Part shown: positions 8,697-18,312 of the stretch, in pieces
Position numbering within the stretch: position 1 is the first letter of the stretch
Layout: each line of letters begins with the position of its first letter
Translations under genes and position numbers: made by a program
Assembly (NCBI GenBank): GCA_011391175.1
Contig: JAABQZ010000006.1
Coordinates: 1 to 50,665, forward strand
Length of the DNA stretch: 50,665 bases
Source: Methylophilaceae bacterium
GTDB lineage: Bacteria > Pseudomonadota > Gammaproteobacteria > Burkholderiales > Methylophilaceae
Reading direction: 5' to 3'
The notes under the pieces: generated by a model
Database searches by the model: none
What the model saw: only the letters and a program-made list of their open reading frames with translations
What the model was told of the DNA's origin: nothing

Positions 8697-8745
8697 CAGC
8701 ACTTATACATATTCGGCTACTTCATTATTTAACAGTATTCATTCG

Positions 8746-8786
8746 ACTGCCCTGAGAGCCAATACTGAAGCGGCCTGCAGGGCAGT
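8746..8786. repeat. REP-like imperfect palindrome, copy A
   Basis: Arms ACTGCCCTG (8746-8754) and CAGGGCAGT (8778-8786) flank a 23-base centre, and GTTTTTTG follows on the plus strand. Its reverse complement aligns with copies at 29370-29408 and 35377-35415, sharing the left arm TGCCCTGCAGGCCGC with copy B. It lies between the convergent ends of the kinase and cytochrome c4 genes and may act as a terminator there. Confidence 0.65.
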
Positions 8787-8808
8787 GTTTTTTGCTCGTG
8801 AATGATTA

Positions 8809-9441
8809 CTAGCGTAAACCTTGCATATAATCCGCGACCGCTTGCATCTCTGCATCGGTCATTTTAGCCGCAATCGTCATCATCATCGGCGCATTGGCGC
8901 GCTCTGCAGTACGGAAAGTTCTCAGTTGTTGTAGCGCATAGTCTGCATGTTGACCAGCTAAACGTGGATATTGTTTAGGAATGCCCGCACCATTAGCGCC
9001 GTGGCAAGCAGCGCAAGCTGGCACGCCTGTGGCAGCAATACCGCCGCGATAAATTTTTTCACCTAAAGAGCCAACCCCGTTACTTTTGGCTTTGCCTAAA
9101 GTTTGTTTTTGGCCTGCATAATATTTTGCCAAAGCCTGCATGTCTTCTTTGCTTAAGTTGGCTACCATACCCGCCATCACCGCATTGGCGCGCTTGCCTT
9201 CTTTAAAGTTTGTAAGTTGTTTTAGCAAATATTCTGGGTGTTGGCCTGCCAGTTTTGGATTGAGGGAAATTGTGCTGTTGCCGTCTGCTCCGTGACAAGC
9301 AGCACACACATTTTGTGCAACTTGCTGACTATTTTCGAGATCTGCAACTGGTTTCACGGCCACTTTTGCTACTTTATCAGCTGCAAATGTAGGCAATGTA
9401 AGAAAATTTAACGCTAAAACAAAAGCAAATACAGCACGCAT
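8809..9441 (-). CDS. Diheme cytochrome c4
   Basis: Periplasmic diheme electron carrier that in this family passes electrons towards terminal oxidases. A signal peptide (MRAVFAFVLALNFLTLPTFA) is followed by two homologous domains, each with CAACHGA for covalent heme and a downstream Met ligand region (ANAVMAGM, ANAPMMM). The longest frame opens with TTG at 9462, but ATG at 9441 has GGAG five bases upstream and starts the signal peptide directly, so it is preferred (210 residues). No partner oxidase gene adjoins. Divergent from engB. Confidence 0.93.
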   Translation of the reverse strand: MRAVFAFVLALNFLTLPTFAADKVAKVAVKPVADLENSQQVAQNVCAACHGADGNSTISLNPKLAGQHPEYLLKQLTNFKEGKRANAVMAGMVANLSKEDMQALAKYYAGQKQTLGKAKSNGVGSLGEKIYRGGIAATGVPACAACHGANGAGIPKQYPRLAGQHADYALQQLRTFRTAERANAPMMMTIAAKMTDAEMQAVADYMQGLR

Positions 9442-9559
9442 CACAACTCCAAATAATTCCAAAAGAAATTTAAGCCATTCAATTAATTAAGCGCGCATTT
9501 TATCAAAAATGACTGCTTCATGGTAGGATGAATATTGTTTATTCGATTTCCTTGTCGCA

Positions 9560-10210
9560 ATGCCATTATTTCAAAACGCTACTTTCTTCATCTCTGCCCA
9601 CCATTTGCGAGACCTGCCACCCGCTTCGGGCATTGAGGTCGCTTTTGCTGGTCGCTCCAACGCGGGCAAATCTAGCGCGCTGAACACGCTGGCCAATCAT
9701 AACCGACTCGCCTATGTGAGCAAGCAACCAGGCCGTACACAGCTTATCAACTTTTTCACGCTAGGTGACGACAAACATTTGGTCGATTTGCCTGGCTATG
9801 GTTACGCCAAAGTGCCTGAGGCGATGCGCGCGCACTGGCAAAACGTGTTGGCAAGATACCTTAGCGAACGCACTAGCTTGGGCGGCTTAGTACTGGTGAT
9901 GGATAGCCGCCACCCGCTACAACCGCTAGACCGTCAAATGCTGGATTGGTTTTGTCCCAGCGGTAAACCTGTGCATGTGCTACTAACAAAGTCAGACAAG
10001 TTATCACGCGGCGAGGCGGGCTTAACGTTAGCCAAAGTACGTAAAGAACTATTGGCGGTTTGGGGTGAAACCTGCACTGTGCAACTATTTTCTAGCTCAA
10101 AAAAACTAGGCGTGGAAGAAGCCGAGAAAATTATTGGTGCTTGGCTATTTGGCGACAGCTCAAACACAAGTCTCTCAAATGCAAGCGACTCAAATACGAG
10201 TAAAGACTAA
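9560..10210 (+). CDS. engB: Ribosome biogenesis GTPase EngB/YsxC
   Basis: Small cytosolic GTPase needed for large-subunit ribosome assembly. G1 is GRSNAGKSS (about residues 31-39), G3 is DLPGYG and G4 is LTKSDK. The 216 residues include a low-complexity Ser, Asn and Thr-rich tail ([17 protein letters not shown]) that is not part of the GTPase fold. The last 21 bases overlap the end of convergent trmB, so the tail is encoded partly by DNA also used by trmB. Identity is firm. Confidence 0.96.
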   Translation: MPLFQNATFFISAHHLRDLPPASGIEVAFAGRSNAGKSSALNTLANHNRLAYVSKQPGRTQLINFFTLGDDKHLVDLPGYGYAKVPEAMRAHWQNVLARYLSERTSLGGLVLVMDSRHPLQPLDRQMLDWFCPSGKPVHVLLTKSDKLSRGEAGLTLAKVRKELLAVWGETCTVQLFSSSKKLGVEEAEKIIGAWLFGDSSNTSLSNASDSNTSKD

Positions 10211-10897
10211 ATCCCATACACCGTGACCTAACTGTATGCCGCGGTTTTCAAATTTGGTGAGTGGGCGATAGGCAGGTTTTTCAGCATAATCTTTGGCAAT
10301 ATTTTGTAATTGCGACTCAGCATTTAGCACATCTAACACCCACTCCGCATATTCCTGCCAGTCAGTCGCCACGTGAATGTAAGCGCCCACTTTTAATTTA
10401 GCACATAACAAGTTTACAAACTCAGCTTGAATCAATCTGCGCTTATGATGACGCTTTTTATGCCATGGGTCAGGAAAGAAAATATGCACACCATCTAAAC
10501 TGTCATCCGCGAGCATGTTGTGTAACACCTCAACCACGTCGTGCTGCACAATACGGATATTAGTAATATCAGCTTCATGTATCAATTTCAGCAAACTGCC
10601 GACGCCTGGCGTGTGCACTTCCACTGCCACAAAATCACAATCTGGCAACGTTTGTGCAATTTTAGCAGTGGCGTCACCCATGCCAAAACCAATTTCTAAG
10701 ATTTTTTTGCTATCTGCTCTGCTAAATAATTTTTTTAAATCAAGGCGCTGTAAGCCGTATTCCACGCCATAATTAGGCCAGCCAGTTTCTAGCGCATGTG
10801 CTTGCCCTTTGGTCAACCTGCCTTGCCGTAGCACAAAACTGCGAATACGTCGGCTTTTGAGATCTTCATTCTCTGTCGTTTCTATCATGGCGCGCAT
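10190..10897 (-). CDS. trmB: tRNA (guanine-N7-)-methyltransferase TrmB
   Basis: Methylates G46 of tRNA using S-adenosylmethionine. [14 protein letters not shown] marks the family N terminus, the SAM-binding loop is [26 protein letters not shown] is the hallmark catalytic and tRNA-binding stretch, and TDWQEYAEW follows. The longest frame begins with a TTG inside the upstream methyltransferase gene; ATG at 10897 (or 10888) better fits the family length and lies 7 bases after that gene's stop. No strong ribosome-binding site is visible. It overlaps the end of engB by 21 bases. Confidence 0.94.
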   Translation of the reverse strand: MRAMIETTENEDLKSRRIRSFVLRQGRLTKGQAHALETGWPNYGVEYGLQRLDLKKLFSRADSKKILEIGFGMGDATAKIAQTLPDCDFVAVEVHTPGVGSLLKLIHEADITNIRIVQHDVVEVLHNMLADDSLDGVHIFFPDPWHKKRHHKRRLIQAEFVNLLCAKLKVGAYIHVATDWQEYAEWVLDVLNAESQLQNIAKDYAEKPAYRPLTKFENRGIQLGHGVWDLVFTRI

Positions 10898-10904
10898 TAT
10901 ACAT

Positions 10905-12095
10905 TCATAAGGTATGCGCTTTATCGCTCTGCACAAAACCGATTAACGGTTCGCTGATATTTTTGCTAAAACAAATCACTTTAAATAACTCACCCATTTC
11001 AGCAGGCGACAGCAGTTTTTGCGCGGCGGCGGCTAGTTCCATATACTCGATGTCTTCAGGCGAATGTCTCTGCAGAATATTTAAAATGCCGCAATTAATT
11101 AAAAATTGCGCTTGTGAGACATAGCCTATAAAGCCCATTGGTATTCGGTTGCAGGCTAGCGCTATTTCGGTGAAATTGACATGTGTAGTGATATCTTGCA
11201 GGCCAACGTGTGTCAATGGATTGTCGTGCGCCAGTTGCTGATAATGGCACATTAGCGTGCCCTGATTGCGTTGTAGGTGAAAATATTCGGCGGCGCCAAA
11301 CCCGTAATCGATTAGTAGGATGGCGCCGGTTTCTAACATATCAGCTAAGCTGTGCACTAACGCAGATGCGGCTGGGTTCACCTCTGTGATATAGCCAATT
11401 GGTAAATCTTCGGGCAAATGTTCCGTCAAATTGCCTTCTGCTTGCGGCGCAACATCGTTCATTAGGTTATCACGCCAAATAAAATCAGCTTCAAAACTGA
11501 CGCCACGTTCATGCCAACCTTCAGAAGTTTTGTGAATAATATGCACAGGAATCGCATCTAACACTTCGTTGGCCAGCACCAGACCGTTAAACTTCTTGGG
11601 CAATTCATCTAACCACACCAGCTTATCCAACAAGTTTTTTGGCAGCTTGGCTTGACAATTTTCACGCTGAACTTGGCGCAAGTAGGCACTTACTTCTAAA
11701 ATAAAATATTGCACAGGCAAACAATTTAATTGATCTAATTCCAACAATAAATCAACCGCTAGTTTTCCAGTACCTGCGCCTAACTCCAAGATGTTAGAAG
11801 CCAAGATATTGCCTTGTGAAGCTGTCAATATCTGCTCAGCCTGCGTGGCAAGGGTTTGTGCAAATAATGGTGAGATTTCCGGCGCGGTCACAAAATCACC
11901 CCCGCCTGTTTTTAAATCGGCGAACTTTTTAGCGCCGCCACTGTAATAACCTAGTCCTGGTGTATAAAGCGCCATGTGCATAAATTCTGCAAACGAAATC
12001 CATCCGCCCGCTTGTGAAATTTTTTGCTTAATTAACAGTGTCAACTGTTGGCTAATTGCTTGCGATTCGACACTGGGAATAGGTAATGAGGCCAT
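10905..12095 (-). CDS. SAM-dependent methyltransferase of the MidA/NDUFAF7 (COG1565) family
   Basis: The 396-residue protein has the MidA layout: an N-terminal helical segment with GWISFAEFMHMALYTPGLGYYSGG, the loop TAPEISPLFAQTLA, the SAM-binding motif LELGAGTGKLAVDLL and ANEVLDAIPVH. In mitochondria the family methylates an arginine of a complex I subunit; the bacterial substrate is not established. It is co-directional with trmB, 7 bases upstream of it. Family assignment is strong, function uncertain. Confidence 0.9.
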   Translation of the reverse strand: MASLPIPSVESQAISQQLTLLIKQKISQAGGWISFAEFMHMALYTPGLGYYSGGAKKFADLKTGGGDFVTAPEISPLFAQTLATQAEQILTASQGNILASNILELGAGTGKLAVDLLLELDQLNCLPVQYFILEVSAYLRQVQRENCQAKLPKNLLDKLVWLDELPKKFNGLVLANEVLDAIPVHIIHKTSEGWHERGVSFEADFIWRDNLMNDVAPQAEGNLTEHLPEDLPIGYITEVNPAASALVHSLADMLETGAILLIDYGFGAAEYFHLQRNQGTLMCHYQQLAHDNPLTHVGLQDITTHVNFTEIALACNRIPMGFIGYVSQAQFLINCGILNILQRHSPEDIEYMELAAAAQKLLSPAEMGELFKVICFSKNISEPLIGFVQSDKAHTL

Positions 12096-12133
12096 AAGCC
12101 ATTATAATATTTGATTAACGAAGTGAGTAAACA

Positions 12134-12901
12134 TTGAACCAATCTGTACAAAATAATGCTTTGAAAAATAAAACCGTGCTTATCACTGGCGGCGCCAAGC
12201 GCGTGGGTGCAGCCATTTGTCGGGAGCTGCACGCACACGGCGCTAATTTGATGATTCATTACAACACTAGCACCACTGATGCGCGCGCCTTACAAGCCGA
12301 GTTAAATTTGCACCGCGCCAATAGCGTCGCGATTATTCAAGGTGATTTACTTAATATTGCCATCATAGCCAACCTAGTGCACGAAACTGTAAATCAATTC
12401 GGGCAACTGGACGTGCTGATTAACAACGCCAGCAGTTATTATTCCACTGAAATCGGCCACATTACTGAAGAAAACTGGCATGATTTAGTCGGTAGCAACC
12501 TCAAAGCGCCGATGTTTTTGGCACAAGCCGCGGCAAATGAATTGCGCAAAAATCATGGTTGCATTGTGAACATTACCGATATGCATATTGAGCGACCTAA
12601 AAAAGGCTATGTGGTGTATAGCGTGGCCAAAGCGGGCTTAGTTACACTCACAAAATCGCTCGCACATGAGCTAAGCCCAGAAGTACGTGTCAATGCGGTT
12701 GCGCCCGGACCAGTGCAATGGCCTGAAAACAACCCACAATTTGATGAGGTTTACAGGCAACGCGTCATTAACCAAACCCTGCTAAAACGTGTGGGCGAAG
12801 GTGCAGACATTGCTAAAGCAGTGAAATTTTTGGTAGCCGATGCACCGTTTATTACCGGCCATGTGCTGGCGGTAGATGGTGGGCGCAGTTTGAATTTATA
12901 G
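12134..12901 (+). CDS. Short-chain dehydrogenase/reductase, pteridine reductase-like
   Basis: NAD(P)H-dependent reductase, probably of the PTR1/FolM type acting on pterins. The cofactor motif TGGAKRVGAAI lies near residues 19-29, followed by LINNASSYY, the catalytic YSVAK and the VNAVAPGPVQWPE loop. The Arg in TGGAKRVG is typical of NADPH-preferring pteridine reductases. The start is TTG at 12134 with GAAGTGAG about 7 bases upstream; there is no upstream ATG. The 255 residues are normal for the family. It is 9 bases ahead of ttcA and probably co-transcribed. Confidence 0.87.
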   Translation: MNQSVQNNALKNKTVLITGGAKRVGAAICRELHAHGANLMIHYNTSTTDARALQAELNLHRANSVAIIQGDLLNIAIIANLVHETVNQFGQLDVLINNASSYYSTEIGHITEENWHDLVGSNLKAPMFLAQAAANELRKNHGCIVNITDMHIERPKKGYVVYSVAKAGLVTLTKSLAHELSPEVRVNAVAPGPVQWPENNPQFDEVYRQRVINQTLLKRVGEGADIAKAVKFLVADAPFITGHVLAVDGGRSLNL

Positions 12902-12910
12902 TTAAAGCAT

Positions 12911-13828
12911 ATGATTAAACATTTACCCGACCAGCATTCCAATAACTTCATAAAGCTACGCAATAGCTTAATCAGCGCCACAGGCAAGGCCATCGGCGAT
13001 TACAACATGATTGAAGATGGCGATACTGTGCTGGTATGCATGAGCGGTGGCAAAGATAGTTACACCATGCTAATGATGTTGCTGGCGTTACAAGAACGTG
13101 CGCCCATTACGTTTAAAATTATCGCCATGAATTTAGACCAAAAGCAGCCTAATTTCCCCGCTGATATTTTGCCTGCGTACTTTGAAAAACTGGGTATCGA
13201 TTACCGCATTGTCGAAGCCGATACTTACTCTGTGGTGAAAGAGAAGATTCCAGAAGGCGCAACCACGTGTAGCCTCTGTAGCCGCTTGCGTCGCGGCATT
13301 ATTTACACCACAGCAAAAGAGTTGGGTGCTACTAAAATTGCATTAGGCCACCACCGTGATGATATTGTAGAAACGCTGTTCTTGAATATGTTTTTTGGTG
13401 CAAAGCTAAAAGCCATGCCGCCAAAATTGGCGACGAACGACAAGCAAAATGTGGTGATTCGACCGTTAGCTTATTGCGCAGAAAAAGACATTGCCAGCTA
13501 TGCAAGACAGATGGGCTTTCCTATCATCCCATGCGACTTATGTGGTAGCCAGCCCAATTTGCAGCGCCAAAAAGTTAAAGATATGTTGCAAGCTTGGGAG
13601 CATGAACAGCCTGGCCGCATTAACAACATCTTCCGCGCCATTACTAATGTAGAGCCGTCGCATTTGGCAGACGTTGAGTTATATGATTTTAAAAGCTTGA
13701 GCCAAGCCAAGAAAGAAGACGAAGACCCTATGTTTGATCATATCAAGTTTGGTGATACAACCAACGATGGCAACGCTTTAAGTTTAACCAGCAGCAACGG
13801 CAGAAAAATCGAGTTTGTGCGTAATTAA
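12911..13828 (+). CDS. ttcA: tRNA 2-thiocytidine biosynthesis protein TtcA
   Basis: Fe-S dependent enzyme that thiolates C32 of certain tRNAs. The PP-loop SGGKDS is at residues 45-50. Cluster cysteines occur in [12 protein letters not shown] and in [13 protein letters not shown], and [15 protein letters not shown] is also typical. The 305 residues match the family. It follows the SDR gene by nine bases, and topA begins 106 bases downstream. No clear terminator is seen before topA. Confidence 0.95.
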   Translation: MIKHLPDQHSNNFIKLRNSLISATGKAIGDYNMIEDGDTVLVCMSGGKDSYTMLMMLLALQERAPITFKIIAMNLDQKQPNFPADILPAYFEKLGIDYRIVEADTYSVVKEKIPEGATTCSLCSRLRRGIIYTTAKELGATKIALGHHRDDIVETLFLNMFFGAKLKAMPPKLATNDKQNVVIRPLAYCAEKDIASYARQMGFPIIPCDLCGSQPNLQRQKVKDMLQAWEHEQPGRINNIFRAITNVEPSHLADVELYDFKSLSQAKKEDEDPMFDHIKFGDTTNDGNALSLTSSNGRKIEFVRN

Positions 13829-13934
13829 ATTACGACAGCCTCTATCTATTTTATTTGCAAACTTGTCTAGTTATTGATTTGCTTGCTATTATCTAGGCAA
13901 TCCTAAAAAATTCGCCCGTCAATTCAAGGTTTAA

Positions 13935-16547
13935 ATGTCCAAACTACTCATTGTAGAATCGCCCTCTAAGGCAAAAACGCTTAAAAAATATCTCGGTAAC
14001 GATTTCGAGGTATTAGCTTCGTACGGCCATGTGCGTGATTTAATTCCCAAAAATGGCGCGGTAGATCCAGCCAACCAGTTTGCGATGAAATACGATGTGA
14101 TTGAGCGTAATGCCAAGCACATGGATGCGATTGCCAAAGCGGCCAAGGGTGCGGATAGCATTTATCTGGCAACCGATCCTGATCGCGAAGGCGAGGCGAT
14201 TTCATGGCACATCGCTGAGATTTTGGCAGATAAAAAGCTATTAAAAAACAAACTTATTAAACGTGTAGAGTTTAACGAGATTACACTATCGGCAGTTAAA
14301 CACGCCATTGACCACCCACGTGATATTGCCATGAACCTAGTCAACGCGCAGCAAGCACGCCGCGCCTTAGATTATCTAGTCGGCTTTAATTTATCGCCTT
14401 TATTATGGAAAAAAATCCGCAGAGGCTTGTCTGCTGGTCGTGTACAAAGCCCTGCGCTGCGCCTGATTGTAGAGCGTGAGCTGGAAATTGAGGCATTTCA
14501 ATCACAAGAATATTGGTCAATCCACCTAGATGCGCTGAAACATGCACACAAATTTAATGCTAAGTTAATTCAGCTAAATAATGAGAAAGTTGAGCAATTT
14601 ACCGTCATCAACCATGACCAACAAGCCGATATTGTCGGTAAATTATTGTTAGCCTCAGCAGGCAAAACCACAGTTTCAAGAGTTGAAAAGAAACAACGTA
14701 GCCGTAGCCCTGCCGCACCATTTACCACTTCCACATTGCAACAAGAGGCGGTGCGCAAGCTGGGCTTTACTACCAGCCGTGCTATGCGTATTGCCCAACA
14801 GCTATATGAAGGCATTGATGTTGGTAGCGGTACAGTAGGTTTAATTACTTATATGCGTACCGATTCCTTTAGCTTAGCCACCGAGGCGGTGATGAGCATT
14901 CGCGAATATGTGAAGAAAAATTTTGAGGCTGATTATTTGCCAAAATCGCCCATTATGTACAAAACCAAGGCTAAAAATGCGCAAGAGGCACATGAGGCGA
15001 TTCGCCCCACTGACATCAACCGCGCACCTTCCAAAGTACGTCAATACCTAAATGACGAGCAATTTAAACTATATGAAATGATTTGGAAGCGCAGTCTTGC
15101 CTGCCAAATGTCGCCTGCCAAGTTTGATGCGGTGAGTGTAGATTTAGCTGTTGGGAGTGAGGCCAATTTATTCCGTGCTTCTGGCCAAACACTCATATTC
15201 CCTGGTTTCATCGCGGTATATATGGAAGGCCGTGACGATGAGGAGGAGGAGGATGGCGAATCTAAATTACCGCATTTAGAAACCGGTGAAGTATTAACAG
15301 TAGAAAAAATCTATGGTGACCAGCACTTTACCGAACCGCCACCGCGGTATGGCGAAGCCAGTTTGGTGAAAATATTAGAAGAATACGGCATTGGTCGCCC
15401 ATCTACATATGCCAGTATCATTAGTACACTGCAAGATCGTGAATACGTGATATTAGATAAAAAACGCTTTACGCCGACTGATGTAGGTCGCGTAGTGAGT
15501 AAATTTCTATCTGAGCATTTTACCAAGTATGTGGATTACGACTTTACCGCTAATCTAGAAAACGCGCTTGATAGCGTGGCTGAAGGCGAGCGCGAGTGGA
15601 TTCCACTGATGGATGAATTTTGGCAAGGTTTTAACAGCCAAGTTTTGAGCAAAGCCGATGTAGATAGGCCTGGCAATGAGCTAATTGATGAAGCTTGTCC
15701 AAAATGCGGCAAGCCGCTACAAAAACAACTAAGCCGTTACGGCACCTTTATTGGCTGCACAGGCTATAATGACGAGCCAAAATGTGATTACAAACGTAGC
15801 CTAAATGGTGCGGCACAAGCGGGTAGTGACCCTGTGACCATTGGTGTGGATGCGCATTCTGGTAAAGAAATTTACCTAATGAACGGACCTTACGGACCTT
15901 ACCTGCAAATAGGTGTAGCCGTTGAGGGCGAGAAGAAAAAGCCCAAACGTGTCAGTATTCCTAAAGAAATTTCACTTGCCAACGTGAATATAGAGATTGC
16001 TAATATGTTACTTAGCTTGCCACGTGATTTAGGCCAGCACCCCGAAACAGGCAAAAAAATTGTCGCCAATATTGGGCGCTTTGGCCCATATGTCAATCAC
16101 GATGGTAAATTTAAATCGATTCCGAAATCTGAAAGTGTATTTAACATTGACCTAGCTGGCGCTGTTACCCTGTTAGCCGCCGCCAATACTGGCCCTGCGC
16201 CGATTGCTGATTTAGGTGCGCACCCGAGCGGTGAGGGACGAGTTGAGGTGTATGCAGGCCGCTACGGGCCCTATGTCCAACATACAAAAATTCGTGCAAC
16301 TTTGCCAAGAAGCATGGCGCCAGAAGAGTTAACGCTGGATGAAGCACTAGGGCTATTGGCCGAAAAATCCGCTAAAGAAGAAGCTACTGGCAAGGCGGGT
16401 GGTAAAAAAATGGCTTCTAGGAAAACTCCTGCTGTAAAGTCTGATGCTAAAAAAGACGTCTTTAAAAAACCTACTGCAAAAAAAGCAACTACTAAGAAGG
16501 TCGCTAGTAAGAAAACGGCTACAAAAAAAGTGGCCACAAAGAAATAA
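13935..16547 (+). CDS. topA: DNA topoisomerase I (type IA)
   Basis: Relaxes negative supercoils through a covalent tyrosine-DNA intermediate. The Toprim domain starts at residue 2 (LLIVESPSKAKTLKKYLG) and includes ATDPDREGEAISWH; the active-site Tyr306 lies in LITYMRTDS. One four-cysteine zinc motif (CPKCGKP ... CTGYNDEPKCDY) follows the core, then three GPY repeats (NGPYGPYLQ, GRFGPYVNH, GRYGPYVQH). The final 50 residues are a Lys, Ala and Thr-rich tail resembling histone H1. At 870 residues it is normal for betaproteobacteria. AAGG lies five bases before the ATG. Confidence 0.97.
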   Translation: MSKLLIVESPSKAKTLKKYLGNDFEVLASYGHVRDLIPKNGAVDPANQFAMKYDVIERNAKHMDAIAKAAKGADSIYLATDPDREGEAISWHIAEILADKKLLKNKLIKRVEFNEITLSAVKHAIDHPRDIAMNLVNAQQARRALDYLVGFNLSPLLWKKIRRGLSAGRVQSPALRLIVERELEIEAFQSQEYWSIHLDALKHAHKFNAKLIQLNNEKVEQFTVINHDQQADIVGKLLLASAGKTTVSRVEKKQRSRSPAAPFTTSTLQQEAVRKLGFTTSRAMRIAQQLYEGIDVGSGTVGLITYMRTDSFSLATEAVMSIREYVKKNFEADYLPKSPIMYKTKAKNAQEAHEAIRPTDINRAPSKVRQYLNDEQFKLYEMIWKRSLACQMSPAKFDAVSVDLAVGSEANLFRASGQTLIFPGFIAVYMEGRDDEEEEDGESKLPHLETGEVLTVEKIYGDQHFTEPPPRYGEASLVKILEEYGIGRPSTYASIISTLQDREYVILDKKRFTPTDVGRVVSKFLSEHFTKYVDYDFTANLENALDSVAEGEREWIPLMDEFWQGFNSQVLSKADVDRPGNELIDEACPKCGKPLQKQLSRYGTFIGCTGYNDEPKCDYKRSLNGAAQAGSDPVTIGVDAHSGKEIYLMNGPYGPYLQIGVAVEGEKKKPKRVSIPKEISLANVNIEIANMLLSLPRDLGQHPETGKKIVANIGRFGPYVNHDGKFKSIPKSESVFNIDLAGAVTLLAAANTGPAPIADLGAHPSGEGRVEVYAGRYGPYVQHTKIRATLPRSMAPEELTLDEALGLLAEKSAKEEATGKAGGKKMASRKTPAVKSDAKKDVFKKPTAKKATTKKVASKKTATKKVATKK

Positions 16548-16570
16548 GCTATAGTTTTAGAGTCAAAAAA

Positions 16571-16599
16571 AGCAGCACCAAATATTACTTGGGGCTGCT
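16571..16599. terminator. Bidirectional terminator between topA and the endopeptidase gene
   Basis: AGCAGC (16571-16576) pairs with GCTGCT (16594-16599), extended inward by CCAA/TTGG. It is preceded by an A-run and followed by CTTTTATT, so it can end both topA and the convergent minus-strand gene. Confidence 0.75.
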
Positions 16600-16620
16600 C
16601 TTTTATTACTTAAAATTAGC

Positions 16621-17688
16621 TTAAGAAATTTTCTCTGATGGCACTGTTTGGTTTTGGCCTGTCGTAGTCGTTTTGGGTTCAACATGAATGTCCATATTAT
16701 GTTCCATCCATTTACGCACGCGGTTAGCATCACCAATTCGCGTTTGCTTCCCGTTAGAATCTAGCAGTACCACAATCATTGGCTCACCTGCAATCGTCGC
16801 CTGCATCACCAAACAACGACCTGCCTCCGAAATATAGCCCGTTTTAGATAACCCAATTTGCCATTCGCCCGTGCGTACCAGACCATTGGTATTGTTAAAG
16901 TTGACTGGATTTACGCGACCTTCCACATACACTTCATGTGAAGGGCTCGTCGTAGCCAAACGAATTTCTGGGTATTGGAACGCCGCTTGTACTAGCTTGG
17001 CCAAATCTTCGGCAGTAGAAACATTAGCAGAATCTAAGCCTGTTGGATCTACAAAGTGCGTATTCATCAAACCTAGTTGTTGGGCTTTAACATTCATCGC
17101 TTTTACAAAACCAAATTTTCCTCCAGGATAATGACTGCCAATCGCAGAGGCAGCGCGATTTTCAGACGCCATCAGTGCCAACTGCAGCATATCGCCACGG
17201 CTTAAGCCAGAGCCCACAGCTAATCTCGAGCTAGAGCCTTTTACATAATCTACATCTTGATCAGACACGTAAATCATTTCGTCAAAGGATTGCTCCGCGT
17301 CTAGCATGACCATGGCTGTCATCAATTTAGTAATAGAGGCAATTGGGGCAGGTAAGCCAGTGTTTTTAGCATAAATCACCTCACCCGTATTTTGGTGAAT
17401 CACCAAGGCTTTGCTAGATGCCAGTTGCAACACACCACTACCATCGTAGCTTTCTGCTATGGCACGTTGCGCAGCTAGCGCATTGCGCATTCTCACATTG
17501 ACTCTGTGCGTGCTTTTTTTGTAGCGGTTGCTAACGCGCTGCTTGCTGCTTAAGCTTTTTTGGCTGATGGAAATACGCTTCTGTGATTTTTTACCAGCCG
17601 CCAACAGCTCTACAGGTGTTGCAACCAAAGCAACTGCCATGTAAATCAATAGTATTTTCTTAAAAAGCAAGTTCACCATTACCATCAA
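16621..17688 (-). CDS. pbpG: D-alanyl-D-alanine endopeptidase, PBP7/PbpG type
   Basis: Periplasmic low-molecular-mass penicillin-binding protein that cleaves peptidoglycan cross-links. The N terminus is an export signal (about residues 7-31), then comes a Lys and Arg-rich stretch and the S11 peptidase domain. Motifs are SITK (Ser118 nucleophile), SEN (175-177) and KTG (282-284). The protein has 355 residues and lacks the long C-terminal domain of PBP5-type carboxypeptidases, which favours PBP7. It is convergent with topA and divergent from gcvH. Confidence 0.9.
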   Translation of the reverse strand: MMVMVNLLFKKILLIYMAVALVATPVELLAAGKKSQKRISISQKSLSSKQRVSNRYKKSTHRVNVRMRNALAAQRAIAESYDGSGVLQLASSKALVIHQNTGEVIYAKNTGLPAPIASITKLMTAMVMLDAEQSFDEMIYVSDQDVDYVKGSSSRLAVGSGLSRGDMLQLALMASENRAASAIGSHYPGGKFGFVKAMNVKAQQLGLMNTHFVDPTGLDSANVSTAEDLAKLVQAAFQYPEIRLATTSPSHEVYVEGRVNPVNFNNTNGLVRTGEWQIGLSKTGYISEAGRCLVMQATIAGEPMIVVLLDSNGKQTRIGDANRVRKWMEHNMDIHVEPKTTTTGQNQTVPSEKIS

Positions 17689-17793
17689 ACCCCGCTAACA
17701 TTTGAATCAATAATAACCAATAAATACTTATCTGTCATTAGCTTAGCGCATATTTATAAAAAAAATATTAAGTTTAATTGCGTTGTGACTAAT

Positions 17794-17821
17794 TTGACAC
17801 ATTTTCTACTGAAGATAATTT
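17794..17821 (+). promoter_or_regulatory. Candidate sigma-70 promoter for gcvH
   Basis: TTGACA at 17794-17799 is a perfect -35 box. TAATTT at 17816-17821, 16 bases on, is a fair -10 box. It would give a leader of about 85 bases before the gcvH ATG. A second TATACA at 17875-17880 lacks a good -35. This 224-base gap also serves the divergent endopeptidase gene. Confidence 0.4.
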
Positions 17822-17912
17822 ACTACATTAATTTCATTACTTTATGCGAAAATAACGCTTTAACTGTCAGACGTTATACAATTTTTTGTACATTTAACTA
17901 TCAGGTCAGACC

Positions 17913-18296
17913 ATGAAATTTCCAGCTCAGTTGCATTATACCGCAGAACATTTATGGGTGCTCCAGGAACCGCATGGAGATTGGCTTGCAGGCATCACTG
18001 ATTATGCCCAGGATTTACTCGGGGATATTGTATTTATCGAGCCGCCCAAGTTGGGCACTGTACTGGTAAACACCACACCATGTGGCATCGTGGAATCAGT
18101 AAAAACTGGATCTGATTTACATGCGCCCATGAACGGCGTAGTGACTGAGGTAAACGAAGAACTATTAGGTGCGCCAGAAGGCATTAACGATAAGCCCTAT
18201 GCTGCATGGATATTTAAGTTTAAACCAACCGATGCCAACGACACTGAACATTTTTTAACGGCTGAGGCTTATCAAGCACTCATCAAGGCTGGTTAG
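17913..18296 (+). CDS. gcvH: Glycine cleavage system H protein (solitary)
   Basis: Lipoyl carrier protein that shuttles the aminomethyl group between the P, T and L proteins of the glycine cleavage system. YTAEHLWV opens the domain and the lipoylation site is ESVKTGSDLHAPMNG with Lys64. At 127 residues it is complete. No gcvT or gcvP is present in the window, so the gene is a solitary copy. It may serve a distant gcv locus or act in lipoate relay; the sequence does not tell which. Confidence 0.94.
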   Translation: MKFPAQLHYTAEHLWVLQEPHGDWLAGITDYAQDLLGDIVFIEPPKLGTVLVNTTPCGIVESVKTGSDLHAPMNGVVTEVNEELLGAPEGINDKPYAAWIFKFKPTDANDTEHFLTAEAYQALIKAG

Positions 18297-18312
18297 CTTT
18301 CATAGCTTTGGT

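Noticed and set aside
16380-16547. Lys/Ala/Thr-rich repeats at the end of topA considered as a separate histone-like gene
   Set aside because: They are in frame with topA without a stop or new start, and lysine-rich topoisomerase I tails are common in betaproteobacteria.
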